Assembly (NCBI RefSeq): GCF_000374865.1
Contig: NZ_KB895452.1
Coordinates: 434,001 to 498,000, forward strand
Reading direction: 5' to 3'
Length of the DNA: 64,000 bases
Origin: Arthrobacter sp. 135MFCol5.1
Lineage (GTDB): Bacteria; Actinomycetota; Actinomycetes; Actinomycetales; Micrococcaceae
The position numbers were made by a program, and so were the translations under genes. The notes under the pieces are model-generated. The model was not told where the DNA came from and searched no databases. It saw nothing but the letters and a program-made list of their open reading frames with translations. Shown piece after piece: positions 50,622-60,317 of the stretch (positions within the stretch are counted from its first letter, which is position 1; every line of letters starts with the position of its first letter).

Positions 50622-52514
50622 CTACTCGACGGTGACGCTCTTGGCCAGGTTGCGGGGCTGGTCCACGTCGTACCCCTTCGCTGCGGCCAGCTCCGCGGCG
50701 AAGATCTGCAGCGGAACGGTGGTCAGCAGCGGCATGAGCAGGGTGGGGGTCTCCGGTACGTAGAAGACATACTCGGCGTAGGCCTTGACGGTTTCGTCGC
50801 CTTCCTCGGCGATGACCAGGGTGCGGGCGCCGCGGGCACGGACTTCCTGGATGTTGGAGACCACCTTGGCGTGCAGCGAATCGCGTCCGCGCGGGGACGG
50901 AACCACGACGAACACCGGCTGGCCTTCGTCGATCAGGGCGATGGGGCCGTGCTTGAGCTCACCGGCGGCGAAGCCCTCGGCGTGGATGTAGGCGATCTCC
51001 TTGAGCTTCAGCGCACCTTCAAGGGCCACCGGGTAACCCACGTGGCGGCCCAGGAACAGCACGGACTTCTCGTTGGCCATGCTGCGGGCCAGTTCGCGCA
51101 GCGGCCCGGCGTTGTCCAGGATCTTTTGGATCTTGGCGGGGATCTTGTTCAGGTCCGCCAGGACGTCCTTGATTTGGCCGGAGAAGATGTTGCCGCGCAG
51201 CTGTGCGAGGTACAGGCCCAGCAGGTAGGCGGCGGTGATCTGCGCCAGGAAGGCCTTGGTGGAGGCGACGGCGATTTCCGGCCCGGCGTGCGTGTACAGG
51301 ACGGCGTCGGATTCACGCGGGATGGTGGAGCCGTTGGTGTTGCAGATGGAGATGGTCTTGGCGCCCTGTTCGCGGGCGTAACGGACCGCCATCAGGGTGT
51401 CCATGGTCTCGCCGGACTGGCTGATGGACACCACCAGGGTGTTCTCGTCCAGGATGGGATCGCGGTAGCGGAACTCGTGTGCCAGTTCCACCTCGGTGGG
51501 AATCCGGCACCAGTTCTCGATGGCGTACTTGGCCACCATCCCCGCATAGGCGGCGGTGCCGCAGGCCAGGACAATGATCTTGTTGACCTGCTTGAGCAGC
51601 TCCGGATCGATCCGCACCTCGTCCAGCGTCAGTTTGCCCTTGATGTCCGAGCGTCCCAGCAGGGTCTGTGCCACGGCGTCGGGCTGGTCGTTGATCTCTT
51701 TCTCCATGAAGGAGGAGAAGCCGCCCTTTTCCGCCGAGGCCGGGTCCCAGTCGACGTGGTATTCCTTGCCGGAGGCCGGGTTGCCGTAGAAGTCGGTGAT
51801 GTCCACCGAGTCCGCCGTGATGGTGACGATCTGGTCCTGGCCCAGCTCTACGGCCCGGCGGGTGTAGTCGATGAACCCGGACACGTCCGAGCCCAGGAAG
51901 TTCTCGCCGTCGCCCAGGCCCACCACCAGCGGTGAGTTGCGGCGGGCGGCCACGACGACGTCGGGCTGGTCCGCGTGCACGGCCAGCAGGGTGAAGGCGC
52001 CTTCGAGGCGCTGGCAGGCCAGCTCCATGGCGTGGGTCAGTCCGTCGTTCGCGGTGTGCCCGCCCAGCTTGTTCCGGAGAATGTCGGCCAGGAGTGCAGC
52101 GGCCACCTCGGTGTCCGTTTCGGAGAGGAAGGTGACGCCCTTTTCCAGCAGCTCGAGCTTGAGCTCAGCGAAGTTCTCGATGATGCCGTTGTGGATCACG
52201 GCCAGCTTGCCGCCGTCCGCCAGGTGCGGGTGCGCGTTGCGGTCCGTGGGACCGCCGTGCGTCGCCCAGCGGGTGTGCCCGATCCCGGTCACCGTCTCGG
52301 GCAGCGGGCGCGCCTCCAGCTCGGCGATCAGGTTGCTCAGCTTTCCGGACTTCTTCCGCGACTCGATGGCGCCCTCGGACACCACTGCCACACCGGCAGA
52401 GTCATAGCCGCGGTACTCCAGGCGGCGGAGCCCCTCAAGGACAACGTCGAGCGCGCTGTGACCATTAATTGCACCGTCGGTCGAACGGCCTACGTAACCC
52501 ACGATTCCACACAT
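50622..52514 (-). CDS. glmS: Glutamine-fructose-6-phosphate aminotransferase
   Basis: GlmS makes glucosamine-6-phosphate, the entry to UDP-GlcNAc for peptidoglycan and mycothiol. The 630-residue protein starts MCGIVGYVG; Cys2 becomes the N-terminal nucleophile of the glutaminase. Two SIS domains follow (SQSGETMDTLMAVRYA, LGRHVGYPVALEGALKLKE) and the end DQPRNLAKSVTVE is standard. I chose the ATG at 52514 rather than 52520 because it fits the Cys2 rule and the -10 box spacing. No glmS ribozyme-like leader can exist with this short upstream. Confidence 0.98.
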   Translation of the reverse strand: MCGIVGYVGRSTDGAINGHSALDVVLEGLRRLEYRGYDSAGVAVVSEGAIESRKKSGKLSNLIAELEARPLPETVTGIGHTRWATHGGPTDRNAHPHLADGGKLAVIHNGIIENFAELKLELLEKGVTFLSETDTEVAAALLADILRNKLGGHTANDGLTHAMELACQRLEGAFTLLAVHADQPDVVVAARRNSPLVVGLGDGENFLGSDVSGFIDYTRRAVELGQDQIVTITADSVDITDFYGNPASGKEYHVDWDPASAEKGGFSSFMEKEINDQPDAVAQTLLGRSDIKGKLTLDEVRIDPELLKQVNKIIVLACGTAAYAGMVAKYAIENWCRIPTEVELAHEFRYRDPILDENTLVVSISQSGETMDTLMAVRYAREQGAKTISICNTNGSTIPRESDAVLYTHAGPEIAVASTKAFLAQITAAYLLGLYLAQLRGNIFSGQIKDVLADLNKIPAKIQKILDNAGPLRELARSMANEKSVLFLGRHVGYPVALEGALKLKEIAYIHAEGFAAGELKHGPIALIDEGQPVFVVVPSPRGRDSLHAKVVSNIQEVRARGARTLVIAEEGDETVKAYAEYVFYVPETPTLLMPLLTTVPLQIFAAELAAAKGYDVDQPRNLAKSVTVE

Positions 52515-52521
52515 AGGCACA

Positions 52522-52527
52522 AGACTA
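52522..52527 (-). promoter_or_regulatory. -10 box of glmS, leaderless start
   Basis: TAGTCT on the minus strand, then TGTGCCT, then ATG. The gap is 7 nt with no ribosome binding site. Confidence 0.6.
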
Positions 52528-52649
52528 TCGGCAGCGTGCCGGTTGCTCTAAACCGGTAAGCGCCGGCGCACGGCCCGCGTGACGCAGCTCGCCGCGCTGA
52601 GCAGGGGCGTCATTTCGCGATGCGCCGGGCGGGGGGCAGAATCTTTAGC

Positions 52650-53615
52650 GTGACTTCGCAACGCAATGAAGCGAACGGGGAGGGTGCCTCTCCGTTCGTG
52701 GAGCTGGACCGGCATACCTGGTCCCGGCTCGCAGCCCAGATGGAACAGCCCCTTAACGAAGAGGATGTGCTGCGCCTTCGCGGGCTCGGCGACCCCTTGG
52801 ACATGAACGAAGTCCGCGACGTCTACCTCCCCCTCTCGCGGCTCCTGCACCTGTATGTGGAGGCGGCCGGGCAGCTGCATGCAGCCACCACCACCTTCCT
52901 GGGTGAGCAGACCCAGCGCACGCCGTTCGTGATCGGGGTGGCCGGTTCCGTCGCGGTAGGCAAGTCCACCATCGCCCGCGTGCTGCGCGAGATGCTGCGC
53001 CGCTGGCCCGGTACCCCCAATGTTGAACTGATCACCACCGACGGTTTCCTGTATCCGCTTGCTGAACTGAAGCGCCGGCAACTGCTGGACCGGAAGGGGT
53101 TCCCCGAGTCCTACGACCGCCGGGCGCTCCTCCGTTTCGTGAGCGAAATCAAAGGCGGGGCCGAGGAAGTGCGGGCACCCTGGTACTCGCACGTCACCTA
53201 CGACATCGTGCCGGAAAAGGAAGTGGTGGTGCGCCGGCCGGACGTGCTGATCGTGGAGGGCCTGAACGTGCTGGCCCCGGCCCGGCCCCGGCATGACGGA
53301 CGCCAAGGGCTGGCGCTGAGCGACTTCTTCGACTTCTCCATCTATGTCGATGCCAAGACCTCCTACATCGAGGAGTGGTACGTGGACCGGTTCCGGAAGC
53401 TGCGGAGCACCGCGTTCGCGCAGCCGGAGTCCTACTTCCACCGTTACGCCACCCTCTCCGATGAGGAAGCCGAGAACACCGCGCGGGACATCTGGAAGCG
53501 GATCAACGAGCCCAACCTGGAGGAAAACGTCCTGCCCACAAGGGGCCGGGCGCAACTGGTGCTGACCAAAGAGGCTGACCATTCCATCCGCCGCATGCTC
53601 CTGAGGAAGGTCTAG
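52650..53615 (+). CDS. coaA: Pantothenate kinase type I
   Basis: CoaA phosphorylates pantothenate, the first step of CoA synthesis. The 321-residue protein has the P-loop [31 protein letters not shown] and the C-terminal [11 protein letters not shown]. The GTG at 52650 was chosen because CAGAAT ends 7 nt upstream (a weak leaderless signal); the frame is open to 52620. It diverges from glmS. Confidence 0.96.
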   Translation: MTSQRNEANGEGASPFVELDRHTWSRLAAQMEQPLNEEDVLRLRGLGDPLDMNEVRDVYLPLSRLLHLYVEAAGQLHAATTTFLGEQTQRTPFVIGVAGSVAVGKSTIARVLREMLRRWPGTPNVELITTDGFLYPLAELKRRQLLDRKGFPESYDRRALLRFVSEIKGGAEEVRAPWYSHVTYDIVPEKEVVVRRPDVLIVEGLNVLAPARPRHDGRQGLALSDFFDFSIYVDAKTSYIEEWYVDRFRKLRSTAFAQPESYFHRYATLSDEEAENTARDIWKRINEPNLEENVLPTRGRAQLVLTKEADHSIRRMLLRKV

Positions 53616-53620
53616 CACAC

Positions 53621-54436
53621 GTGTGCTACGAATGCGGACCGGCCACGCGCCGCAGCTTTGCCCGCTTCCTCGCGGCGGGGGCAGGGCTGACGGTCCTGGC
53701 AGCCTGCACGCCGGCGGCGCCCTCCCCTGCTGCGGTCACCGCTTCAGCGGGCCCGACGGCGGAAACCGCCACGGTGGGCCAGTCGCCGGAAGCGCAGTCC
53801 CCCACACCGTCGCCCTCGGCCACGTTGGCGCGGCAGTTCTCGCTGGACGACCCCGCGAGCCAGTGGGTCATCGTCAACAAGCACCGGCCGCTGGCGCCCG
53901 CGGACTATGCGCCGGCTGACTTGGTGCGTCCCGCCGTCGCCATTTCCGCCGCGGGTGAAGCGGCCCTGCTGAACAGCACGACGGCGGCAGCGGCCGAGGC
54001 GTTGTTCGCGGCTGCGGCGCGGGATGGCGTGGCAATGGTCCTGGCCAGCGGCTACCGCTCGTACGGCACGCAAGTGACCACCTACAACGGGTACGTCGCC
54101 GCGCGGGGACAGGCCGACGCCGACACCGCCAGTGCGCGGCCCGGCCACTCGGAGCACCAGACGGGATGGGCCTTCGACATCGGGGACGGCGGCGGGGCCT
54201 GCAGCTTCGAGCCATGTTTCGCAGACCAGCCGGCGGCCACCTGGGCGAAAGCGAACGCCTACAGGTACGGCTTCGTCGTGCGCTATCCGTGGATGCTACA
54301 CCCCATCACGGGCTACTACTACGAGCCCTGGCACCTTCGGTTCGTAGGGGTTGAGGCTGCCACTGACATGGCGAAGCGCGGCATCGGCACCTTGGAGGAA
54401 TACTTCGGCCTGGAAGCGGCGCCCGCCTACCCGTGA
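53621..54436 (+). CDS. M15 family D-Ala-D-Ala carboxypeptidase, Tat-type lipoprotein
   Basis: The 271-residue protein has a twin-arginine segment (TRRSFARFLAAG), a hydrophobic stretch and the lipobox VLAAC, followed by a Pro/Ser/Thr/Ala linker of about 45 residues. The VanY-like zinc peptidase domain has SGYRSYGTQ, GHSEHQTGWAFDIG (His and Asp ligands) and EPWHLRFV (His ligand). It would trim peptidoglycan stems outside the membrane. The start is a GTG at 53621, 5 nt after coaA ends, so the two may be co-transcribed. Confidence 0.93.
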   Translation: MCYECGPATRRSFARFLAAGAGLTVLAACTPAAPSPAAVTASAGPTAETATVGQSPEAQSPTPSPSATLARQFSLDDPASQWVIVNKHRPLAPADYAPADLVRPAVAISAAGEAALLNSTTAAAAEALFAAAARDGVAMVLASGYRSYGTQVTTYNGYVAARGQADADTASARPGHSEHQTGWAFDIGDGGGACSFEPCFADQPAATWAKANAYRYGFVVRYPWMLHPITGYYYEPWHLRFVGVEAATDMAKRGIGTLEEYFGLEAAPAYP

Positions 54437-54516
54437 GGGACGCACCAGGCTCTTGCCGGGCCTGACACGCAGCGGGAATTTACCTCGGCGTCATCCGGAG
54501 GCCTGCGGCTGTGGGC

Positions 54517-54522
54517 TAGCGT
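54517..54522 (+). promoter_or_regulatory. -10 box of mscL, leaderless start
   Basis: TAGCGT, then GGTTCCC, then the ATG at 54530. The gap is 7 nt with no ribosome binding site. Confidence 0.55.
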
Positions 54523-54529
54523 GGTTCCC

Positions 54530-54934
54530 ATGCTGACAGGATTCAAGAATTTCATCATGAAAGGCAACGTCGTTGACCTTGCCGTCGCGGTTGTCATGGG
54601 TACTGCCTTCGGTGCAGTGGTGACGGCGATGGTGAACAAGGTGCTCATGCCATTCATTTCCGGCCTGGTGGGTGCGCCGAACTTTGACAGCTTTGCGAGG
54701 GTTGAACTGAATGGCAACGCGATCGAGTTCGGTGTGCTGCTGACCGCGATCGTCAACTTCCTGCTGATTGCGGGCGCCATCTACTTTGTGGTGGTCATGC
54801 CCATGAACCACATGATCGAGCGCCGCAACCGCCGGCTGGGCATCGACAAGAACGTCAAGGAGGAGGCTGCTGAGGATCCGCAGGTTGCGCTCCTGACCGA
54901 AATCCGTGACGCACTGAAGGACCGCACCGTCTAG
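54530..54934 (+). CDS. mscL: Large-conductance mechanosensitive channel
   Basis: MscL opens under membrane tension to release solutes after osmotic downshock. The 134-residue protein has the pore helix FIMKGNVVDLAVAVVMGTAFGAVV, a second helix FGVLLTAIVNFLLIAGAIYFVVV and a charged C-terminal helix (DPQVALLTEIRDAL). Length is normal. The ATG at 54530 was chosen over a GTG at 54521 on -10 spacing. Confidence 0.97.
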   Translation: MLTGFKNFIMKGNVVDLAVAVVMGTAFGAVVTAMVNKVLMPFISGLVGAPNFDSFARVELNGNAIEFGVLLTAIVNFLLIAGAIYFVVVMPMNHMIERRNRRLGIDKNVKEEAAEDPQVALLTEIRDALKDRTV

Positions 54935-54952
54935 GTCCTTCCTTAAAAGCCA

Positions 54953-54984
54953 GTGGCCCGCTTCCCTTCCGGGAGGCGGGCCAC
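54953..54984 (+). terminator. Terminator of mscL
   Basis: A 14-bp inverted repeat with one mismatch (arms 54953-54966 and 54971-54984, loop TTCC) lies 18 nt after mscL and is followed by ATTTGGTTGG, a weak U-rich tail. Confidence 0.75.
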
Positions 54985-55007
54985 ATTTGGTTGGTTTCCT
55001 AATAGCG

Positions 55008-55037
55008 TTGACATATCGGCGTTCCTCACCAAATGAT
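55008..55037 (+). promoter_or_regulatory. Promoter of Gpi18-like gene
   Basis: A consensus -35 TTGACA (55008-55013), an 18-bp spacer and a -10 AATGAT (55032-55037) end 6 nt before the ATG at 55044, again a leaderless arrangement. Confidence 0.65.
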
Positions 55038-55043
55038 GGCGCA

Positions 55044-56213
55044 ATGGGGGACGCCATAACCAAGCAAACGGAAGTGCCATCAAAAACTCTGCGCCGGACA
55101 ACTCCGCCGGCGGTTACGGTCCTGCTCGTCGTCATGGCGCTGGTTGCCCGTGTTCTCTTAGTTCCGTATGAAAGTGAAGATGCCGCCACTTTTCTCCTAC
55201 CTTGGATGGAACAGTTTCGAGACCACGGCGTCTGGGCTCTCGGCGGGGACTTCTCGAATTACAACTTCCCGTACTTGTTCCTACTGTTCTTGGTCAGCTT
55301 CCTTCCAATTGACCCGCTCATCGCGATAAAAATTGTGTCCATCGCGGGCGATGTTTCACTCGCCTTGGCGGTGGCGGCATTGGCAAAGGAGCTCGGTCCA
55401 TCACGGCTGGCACCGCGCACAGTAGCGGTGATATCGCTTTTGGCACCCACGGTGCTCGTCAACGGCGCGATGTGGGGACAGTGCGACTCCATCTATACCG
55501 CGTTCCTTTTGTTGTCGGCACGGAGCCTGCTTCGGAACAACTACAACTGTGCCTGGTCCTTTTGGGGGGTCGCTGTCGCGTTCAAACTCCAGTCTGTATT
55601 CTTTCTTCCAGCCTTGGCGGCAATCTCGCTACGCGGGCGCTTCAATATTCGAGGCGTGTTCATGGCTGCCTTCGTTTGGTTGGCGCTGAGCCTGCCGCCT
55701 GTGATCTTTGGGCGGTCTTGGGAAAGTACGCTCACTATCTATGTCAGACAAACACAGGACAACCGATTGGTATCCGGGGCAGCCAACATTTTTGCTATGT
55801 TCCCAAACCTGGGCATCGCTGAAGGAAGATGGTGGGGCATCATGCTCTGCGCCGTCGCCATCGGGATCGCAGTGTTCGCCTACTGGCGTGGTGAAGACGT
55901 TTCGGAGCGTCGCCTTCTCTTATGCATCACGACGGTCGCCGTGTGCCCCCTGCTGCTGCCCCAAATGCATGACCGTTACTTCTTTGCGGCTGAGGTTATG
56001 TCGTTGCTTCTCTTGAACTGGTCACGGCTACGTTTGGTTCCTTGCCTACTGGCCACCACAGGAGCGTTTGTCTATTTCTTGTACTTTGCAAAGAACAGCT
56101 ACGCGTTGCCTCTTTCGATCGCCTTCCTCGTCCAAACCGTAGCCGTCATCCTCCTGTACCGGGCTCTCATGAGGCACAGCGAGAACGCATATAGGGGCTC
56201 AGTCATTCACTAA
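55044..56213 (+). CDS. Gpi18-like membrane glycosyltransferase
   Basis: The 389-residue integral membrane protein has about ten helices and resembles GT-C type mannosyltransferases (COG5542, Gpi18-like). The first external loop has an acidic motif [13 protein letters not shown], and later loops have [15 protein letters not shown] and [10 protein letters not shown], which recur in this family. It probably transfers a sugar from a polyprenyl-phosphate donor outside the membrane. The base composition is visibly more AT-rich than mscL or glmM next to it. Its 3' end overlaps the convergent glmM by 11 nt. Confidence 0.8.
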   Translation: MGDAITKQTEVPSKTLRRTTPPAVTVLLVVMALVARVLLVPYESEDAATFLLPWMEQFRDHGVWALGGDFSNYNFPYLFLLFLVSFLPIDPLIAIKIVSIAGDVSLALAVAALAKELGPSRLAPRTVAVISLLAPTVLVNGAMWGQCDSIYTAFLLLSARSLLRNNYNCAWSFWGVAVAFKLQSVFFLPALAAISLRGRFNIRGVFMAAFVWLALSLPPVIFGRSWESTLTIYVRQTQDNRLVSGAANIFAMFPNLGIAEGRWWGIMLCAVAIGIAVFAYWRGEDVSERRLLLCITTVAVCPLLLPQMHDRYFFAAEVMSLLLLNWSRLRLVPCLLATTGAFVYFLYFAKNSYALPLSIAFLVQTVAVILLYRALMRHSENAYRGSVIH

Positions 56214-57564
56214 TAAGTTCCAGGGCGAGTTCTGCCCGGACAACTTGCGCCAAGTGCTCGGCGATTGACTGGGCAGTTTCCTCGTCGGCGGCCTCGACCA
56301 TCACCCGGACAACGGGTTCGGTTCCGGAGGGCCGGAGAAGGACGCGGCCGGTATCGCCGAGCGCCGCTTCCGCAGCCCCCACCGCTTGGGCCAGCACGTC
56401 GTTGCTGCCAACCTTGCTGCGGTCCACACCCTTGACGTTGATGAGGACCTGCGGGAGCTTGGTCATCACGGTGGCCAACTCCTTGAGCGGCTTCCCGGTG
56501 AGGGCCACCTGTGCGGCGAGCTGCAGGCCGGTGAGGAGGCCGTCACCGGTGGTGGCGTAGTCGGAGAAGATCACGTGGCCGGACTGTTCGCCGCCGAGGT
56601 TGTAGCCGCCGTCGCGCATGCCTTCGAGGACGTAGCGGTCCCCCACTGCCGTTTCCATGATGGTGATTCCGGCATCGCGGAGTGCGAGCTTGAGTCCCAG
56701 GTTGCTCATCACCGTGGCCACCAAGACGTCGTCCTTGAGCTTCCCGGACTTCTTGAGCGCCACCGCGAGGATGGCCATGATCTGGTCGCCGTCCACTTCG
56801 TTGCCTTCGTGGTCAACGGCCAGGCAGCGGTCGGCGTCGCCGTCGTGGGCGATTCCCAGGTCTGCCCCGTGCTTGATCACGGCTTCCTTGAGGGGACCCA
56901 AGTGGGTGGAGCCGACGCCGTCGTTGATGTTCAGTCCGTCTGGATCGGCGCCGATGACGATGAGGCGCGCGCCGGCGTCCTTGAAAAGCTGGGGTGAGCA
57001 TCCGCTGGCGGCGCCGTTGGCGCAGTCAAGGACCACCGTGAGGCCGTCCAGGCGGTGCGGCAGCGTACGCAGGAGGTGGACGATGTAGCGGTCCTCCGCG
57101 TCGGAGAAGCGCTGGATGCGGCCCACGTCGGCTCCGGTGGGCCGGACAGCTTCCTTGCCCATCTGGGCTTCAATGGCGTCCTCGACCTCGTCCGGCAGCT
57201 TTTGCCCGCCGCGGGCGAAGAACTTGATTCCGTTGTCCGGCGCCGGGTTGTGGGACGCGGAAATCATGACGCCAAAGTCCGCATCGAGGTCCGCCACCAG
57301 GTAGGCCGCCGCCGGGGTGGGCAGCACACCGGCGTCATAGACGTCGATGCCCGAGCTGGAGAGTCCGGCCTCCACTGCGGCGGCGATGAATTCGCCACTG
57401 GCGCGCGGGTCACGTGCCAGCACCGCGCGCGGGCGGGAGCCGTTGGAGTTGCGGTCATGGCCGAGCACGACGGCGGCCGCCTGGGCCAGCTGCAGGGCCA
57501 GCTCAGCTGTCAGCAAGCCGTTGGCCAACCCCCGGACACCATCAGTTCCAAATAATCTAGACAC
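56203..57564 (-). CDS. glmM: Phosphoglucosamine mutase
   Basis: GlmM converts glucosamine-6-phosphate to the 1-phosphate, the step after GlmS. The 453-residue protein has FGTDGVRG at the N-terminus, the phosphoserine loop [17 protein letters not shown], the metal loop [11 protein letters not shown] and the C-terminal [15 protein letters not shown]. The GTG start at 57564 is 6 nt behind TACACT. glmS lies 4 kb away in the same direction but separately transcribed. Confidence 0.98.
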   Translation of the reverse strand: MSRLFGTDGVRGLANGLLTAELALQLAQAAAVVLGHDRNSNGSRPRAVLARDPRASGEFIAAAVEAGLSSSGIDVYDAGVLPTPAAAYLVADLDADFGVMISASHNPAPDNGIKFFARGGQKLPDEVEDAIEAQMGKEAVRPTGADVGRIQRFSDAEDRYIVHLLRTLPHRLDGLTVVLDCANGAASGCSPQLFKDAGARLIVIGADPDGLNINDGVGSTHLGPLKEAVIKHGADLGIAHDGDADRCLAVDHEGNEVDGDQIMAILAVALKKSGKLKDDVLVATVMSNLGLKLALRDAGITIMETAVGDRYVLEGMRDGGYNLGGEQSGHVIFSDYATTGDGLLTGLQLAAQVALTGKPLKELATVMTKLPQVLINVKGVDRSKVGSNDVLAQAVGAAEAALGDTGRVLLRPSGTEPVVRVMVEAADEETAQSIAEHLAQVVRAELALELISE

Positions 57565-57570
57565 CGGTCA

Positions 57571-57576
57571 AGTGTA
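57571..57576 (-). promoter_or_regulatory. -10 box of glmM, leaderless start
   Basis: TACACT on the minus strand, then TGACCG, then the GTG of glmM. Confidence 0.58.
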
Positions 57577-57710
57577 GAGGATGGGGCGTGGGGCCCGGAT
57601 TCCGGGAGGCAGCCGGAGAAGGTTGACGCTATCTTGAGCCTGGAAGACTGGCTTCTTGGATATGCTCACCGCAGCAAGCTACATCACGCGGCTTAATTGG
57701 GGGCAGGACG

Positions 57711-58814
57711 ATGCCGGCATCTGAACTGAAGTTGCCCAGCCTGACAGGGCTTCGTTTCTTTGCGGCGCTGGCCGTGGTGCTCTACCACCTTAGGATTTAC
57801 TTCTCGCCAATCGGCGACGGCCTTGCCGTATTCGGCTATGGGTTCACGGCGGTCAGCTTCTTCTTTGTGCTTTCAGGTTTCGTGCTGACGTGGTCCCAAA
57901 AAGGCGACGTGAAGGCCAGTCGCTTCTACCTCCACCGATTCGCCAGGATTTGGCCGCTTCATTTATTGACGATGCTTTTGGCCATCTGGGCCCCGGCACT
58001 GCCCACCTCCTCCGGCGCATCCGTGCTGAGTGCTCTGCCTGTCGCCACACTCACCCAAGCTTGGATTCCTGCGAGTCCATCCCTTAACGCCTTCAATGGG
58101 GTCTCTTGGTCGCTGTCCTGCGAAGCATTCTTCTACTTGCTGTTTCCGCTGTTGTTCAAGAATCTCAGGCGCAGTAGCCCCAAGTTCCTGGTCTTGTTCA
58201 TTGTGCCGATCAGCGGCGTTGTTCTATTTGGGGTCTTGGCGTCAATCACGTCCGTACCGGCAGCGGATTATCTGCTGGTGCCTATGCCGCTGTTTCGACT
58301 TGGAGAATTTGTCCTTGGAGTTTGTCTTGCCCGACTAATGCAGGCCGGCTGGCGGCCAAGACTTTCTTTGCTGACGGCGTTCGCTCTGCAGGTAGTCCTG
58401 ACTGCTGGCCTTTTTGCCGCGTCGTTTGTCCTGAATGCTAATGCAGGACCGATACCGGCGACACTCGCGAATTTGATCATGGTCCCCGGATTTCTGTCAG
58501 TCATAGCAGCATGTGCCAAGCAGGACATCGAAGGTAGAACCGGAATAATAGGGTCCCCAGCCTTGACCAGACTCGGACAATGGTCATTTGCACTGTACTT
58601 GATTCACGAGGTGGTGCTCCGTGTGATCAGGCCATGGACTGAGTCCGCGTCCGTCCTGGAAGTATCTGGACTGGCCGCCTCTGTGATTGTGATATCCGTC
58701 GCCGCCGCCGGCGTGCTTCACGAGTTTGTGGAGAGGCCGCTCGAAAGGAACATCCGGTCGTGGCCGGCACGTCTCGGGTCGTTCAACAAGTACTCCACTC
58801 ACGGGAGCAGGTAG
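57711..58814 (+). CDS. Acyltransferase family 3 membrane protein
   Basis: The 367-residue protein starts LPSLTGLRFFAALAVVLYHL, contains FFFVLSGFVLTW and RFYLHRFARIWPLHLL, and has about ten membrane helices, as in OafA/NodX-type O-acyltransferases without an SGNH domain. It probably acetylates a surface glycan. The ATG at 57711 follows GGGGGCAGGA. It is the first of three same-strand surface glycan genes and is more AT-rich than the core genes. Confidence 0.9.
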   Translation: MPASELKLPSLTGLRFFAALAVVLYHLRIYFSPIGDGLAVFGYGFTAVSFFFVLSGFVLTWSQKGDVKASRFYLHRFARIWPLHLLTMLLAIWAPALPTSSGASVLSALPVATLTQAWIPASPSLNAFNGVSWSLSCEAFFYLLFPLLFKNLRRSSPKFLVLFIVPISGVVLFGVLASITSVPAADYLLVPMPLFRLGEFVLGVCLARLMQAGWRPRLSLLTAFALQVVLTAGLFAASFVLNANAGPIPATLANLIMVPGFLSVIAACAKQDIEGRTGIIGSPALTRLGQWSFALYLIHEVVLRVIRPWTESASVLEVSGLAASVIVISVAAAGVLHEFVERPLERNIRSWPARLGSFNKYSTHGSR

Positions 58815-58914
58815 TGACCGCGCCTTCAAGCTGCCCGGGCTAACGACTACTTGGATTTCAGTGATGAGTACCTGTCTTTCCTGAAAGGCCTCGCCCCGGC
58901 CCTACGAGCGCTCC

Positions 58915-58920
58915 TACGAT
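58915..58920 (+). promoter_or_regulatory. -10 box of GT2-GtrA gene, leaderless start
   Basis: TACGAT, then CCATGC, then the ATG at 58927. No ribosome binding site lies in the gap. Confidence 0.58.
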
Positions 58921-58926
58921 CCATGC

Positions 58927-60165
58927 ATGACACCTAGCTATGGGGGCTTGGCGCTCGAAATTGTAGTACCGGTTTTCAATGAGGAAGCCGTACTCGAACA
59001 CAGCATCTCAAGACTCTCCGAATATCTCTCACAAGAAATGCCGTCGACATGGAAGATAACCATTGCCGACAATGCGAGCACCGACAGGACTCCGGCTATT
59101 GCTGCCCGGCTCAGCGAGAAACTGCCAAATGTCGAGTATCGCCGCCTCGAGGTCAAAGGGCGTGGTTTCGCGCTTCGCGATGCTTGGAGCGCTTCGGAGG
59201 CAAAGGTTCTGGCCTACCTGGACGTGGACCTTTCCACAGATCTTGCCGCACTCCCGCCGCTGGTAGCGCCCCTTTTGTCAGGGCATTCGGACATTTCCAT
59301 CGGCACGAGGCTGGGTCAGAGCTCACGCGTCAGTCGCGGTCCAAAACGGGAATTTATCTCCCGCTCTTATAATTTCCTGCTCCGCCGGACCATGCAGGTC
59401 CGGTTTTCCGATGCGCAATGCGGATTCAAGGCAATACGGGCCGATGTGGCCAAGCGTTTGCTCCCGCATGTGGAAGACAACGGCTGGTTCTTTGATACTG
59501 AGTTGCTGATCATCGCAGAGCGCTCGGGGCTGCGGATCCACGAAATCCCGGTCGACTGGATTGATGACCCCGATAGTCGGGTCAACATTAAGCAAACAGC
59601 GGTGGACGATCTTCGCGGGATGGTGCGCGTCGCCGGTTCCCTGGTGAGAGGTTCGATTCCCGTCCAGGCAATTTATGCCGAGCTCGGTCGCGGGCCGATA
59701 GCCCCACCGGGCCGTCCCAGCTTTTTCGGCCAAGTGGTCAGGTTCGGGCTCGTTGGCGTATTTTCAACCGTTGCATTCGCATTGTTGTATTTGGTTCTCC
59801 AAGGGCCCTTTGGCGCGCAACAGGCCAACTTCCTCGCCCTGCTGCTGACGGCCGTTGGCAACACTGCCGCGAACAGGCGGTTCACTTTCGGCATTAGCGG
59901 CCCAGCGAAACTGTTTACCCAGCAATTCCAAGGGCTCGTCGTCTTTCTTTTGGCTTGGGCCATCACATCCTCGGCACTGATGGTCCTGCACGCGGCTAAT
60001 CTCGACTCAGCTCCAAGCACCGAACTCTTGGTCCTGACCGCTGCCAACGTCTTCGCCACATTGCTGCGGTTCGTCCTTCTTCGCCTCTGGGTATTTAGGG
60101 TTCGCCGTGCTGACGAGCGTTCAGCCATTCTCGCCTTCCGGCCCGTTGGACAGCCAGTTCGTTGA
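58927..60165 (+). CDS. GT2 glycosyltransferase fused to GtrA domain
   Basis: The 412-residue fusion has a DPM1-like GT2 domain (EIVVPVFNEEAVLE; DNASTDRTP; YLDVDLSTDL; DAQCGFKAIRAD) in residues 10-240, then a GtrA flippase-like domain of four helices from about residue 265 (VVRFGLVGVFSTVAFALLYL). It would load a sugar onto polyprenyl phosphate at the inner face and help flip it outward. The next gene encodes a YkcB-like GT39 that can use such a lipid-linked donor, so the pair looks like a three-component glycosylation system. Confidence 0.92.
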   Translation: MTPSYGGLALEIVVPVFNEEAVLEHSISRLSEYLSQEMPSTWKITIADNASTDRTPAIAARLSEKLPNVEYRRLEVKGRGFALRDAWSASEAKVLAYLDVDLSTDLAALPPLVAPLLSGHSDISIGTRLGQSSRVSRGPKREFISRSYNFLLRRTMQVRFSDAQCGFKAIRADVAKRLLPHVEDNGWFFDTELLIIAERSGLRIHEIPVDWIDDPDSRVNIKQTAVDDLRGMVRVAGSLVRGSIPVQAIYAELGRGPIAPPGRPSFFGQVVRFGLVGVFSTVAFALLYLVLQGPFGAQQANFLALLLTAVGNTAANRRFTFGISGPAKLFTQQFQGLVVFLLAWAITSSALMVLHAANLDSAPSTELLVLTAANVFATLLRFVLLRLWVFRVRRADERSAILAFRPVGQPVR

Positions 60166-60317
60166 GCATCGACAGGGCGCACCACATCCCTGCCTCCTGT
60201 CGAGTAAGCGCATCGCCTATTTCGGCTGCAGCAAATGATAGTTAAAGAAATTTCTCTCGGCCGGGACCCAGCCATTACCACCAGGGTGGGTTCAGTCGAA
60301 TTTCAAGGGGGAGACCA

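Noticed and set aside
50622..52640. glmS ribozyme or riboswitch
   Set aside because: The -10 box is 7 nt before the glmS start, so no long leader exists to hold a ribozyme, and that element is not typical of actinobacteria.
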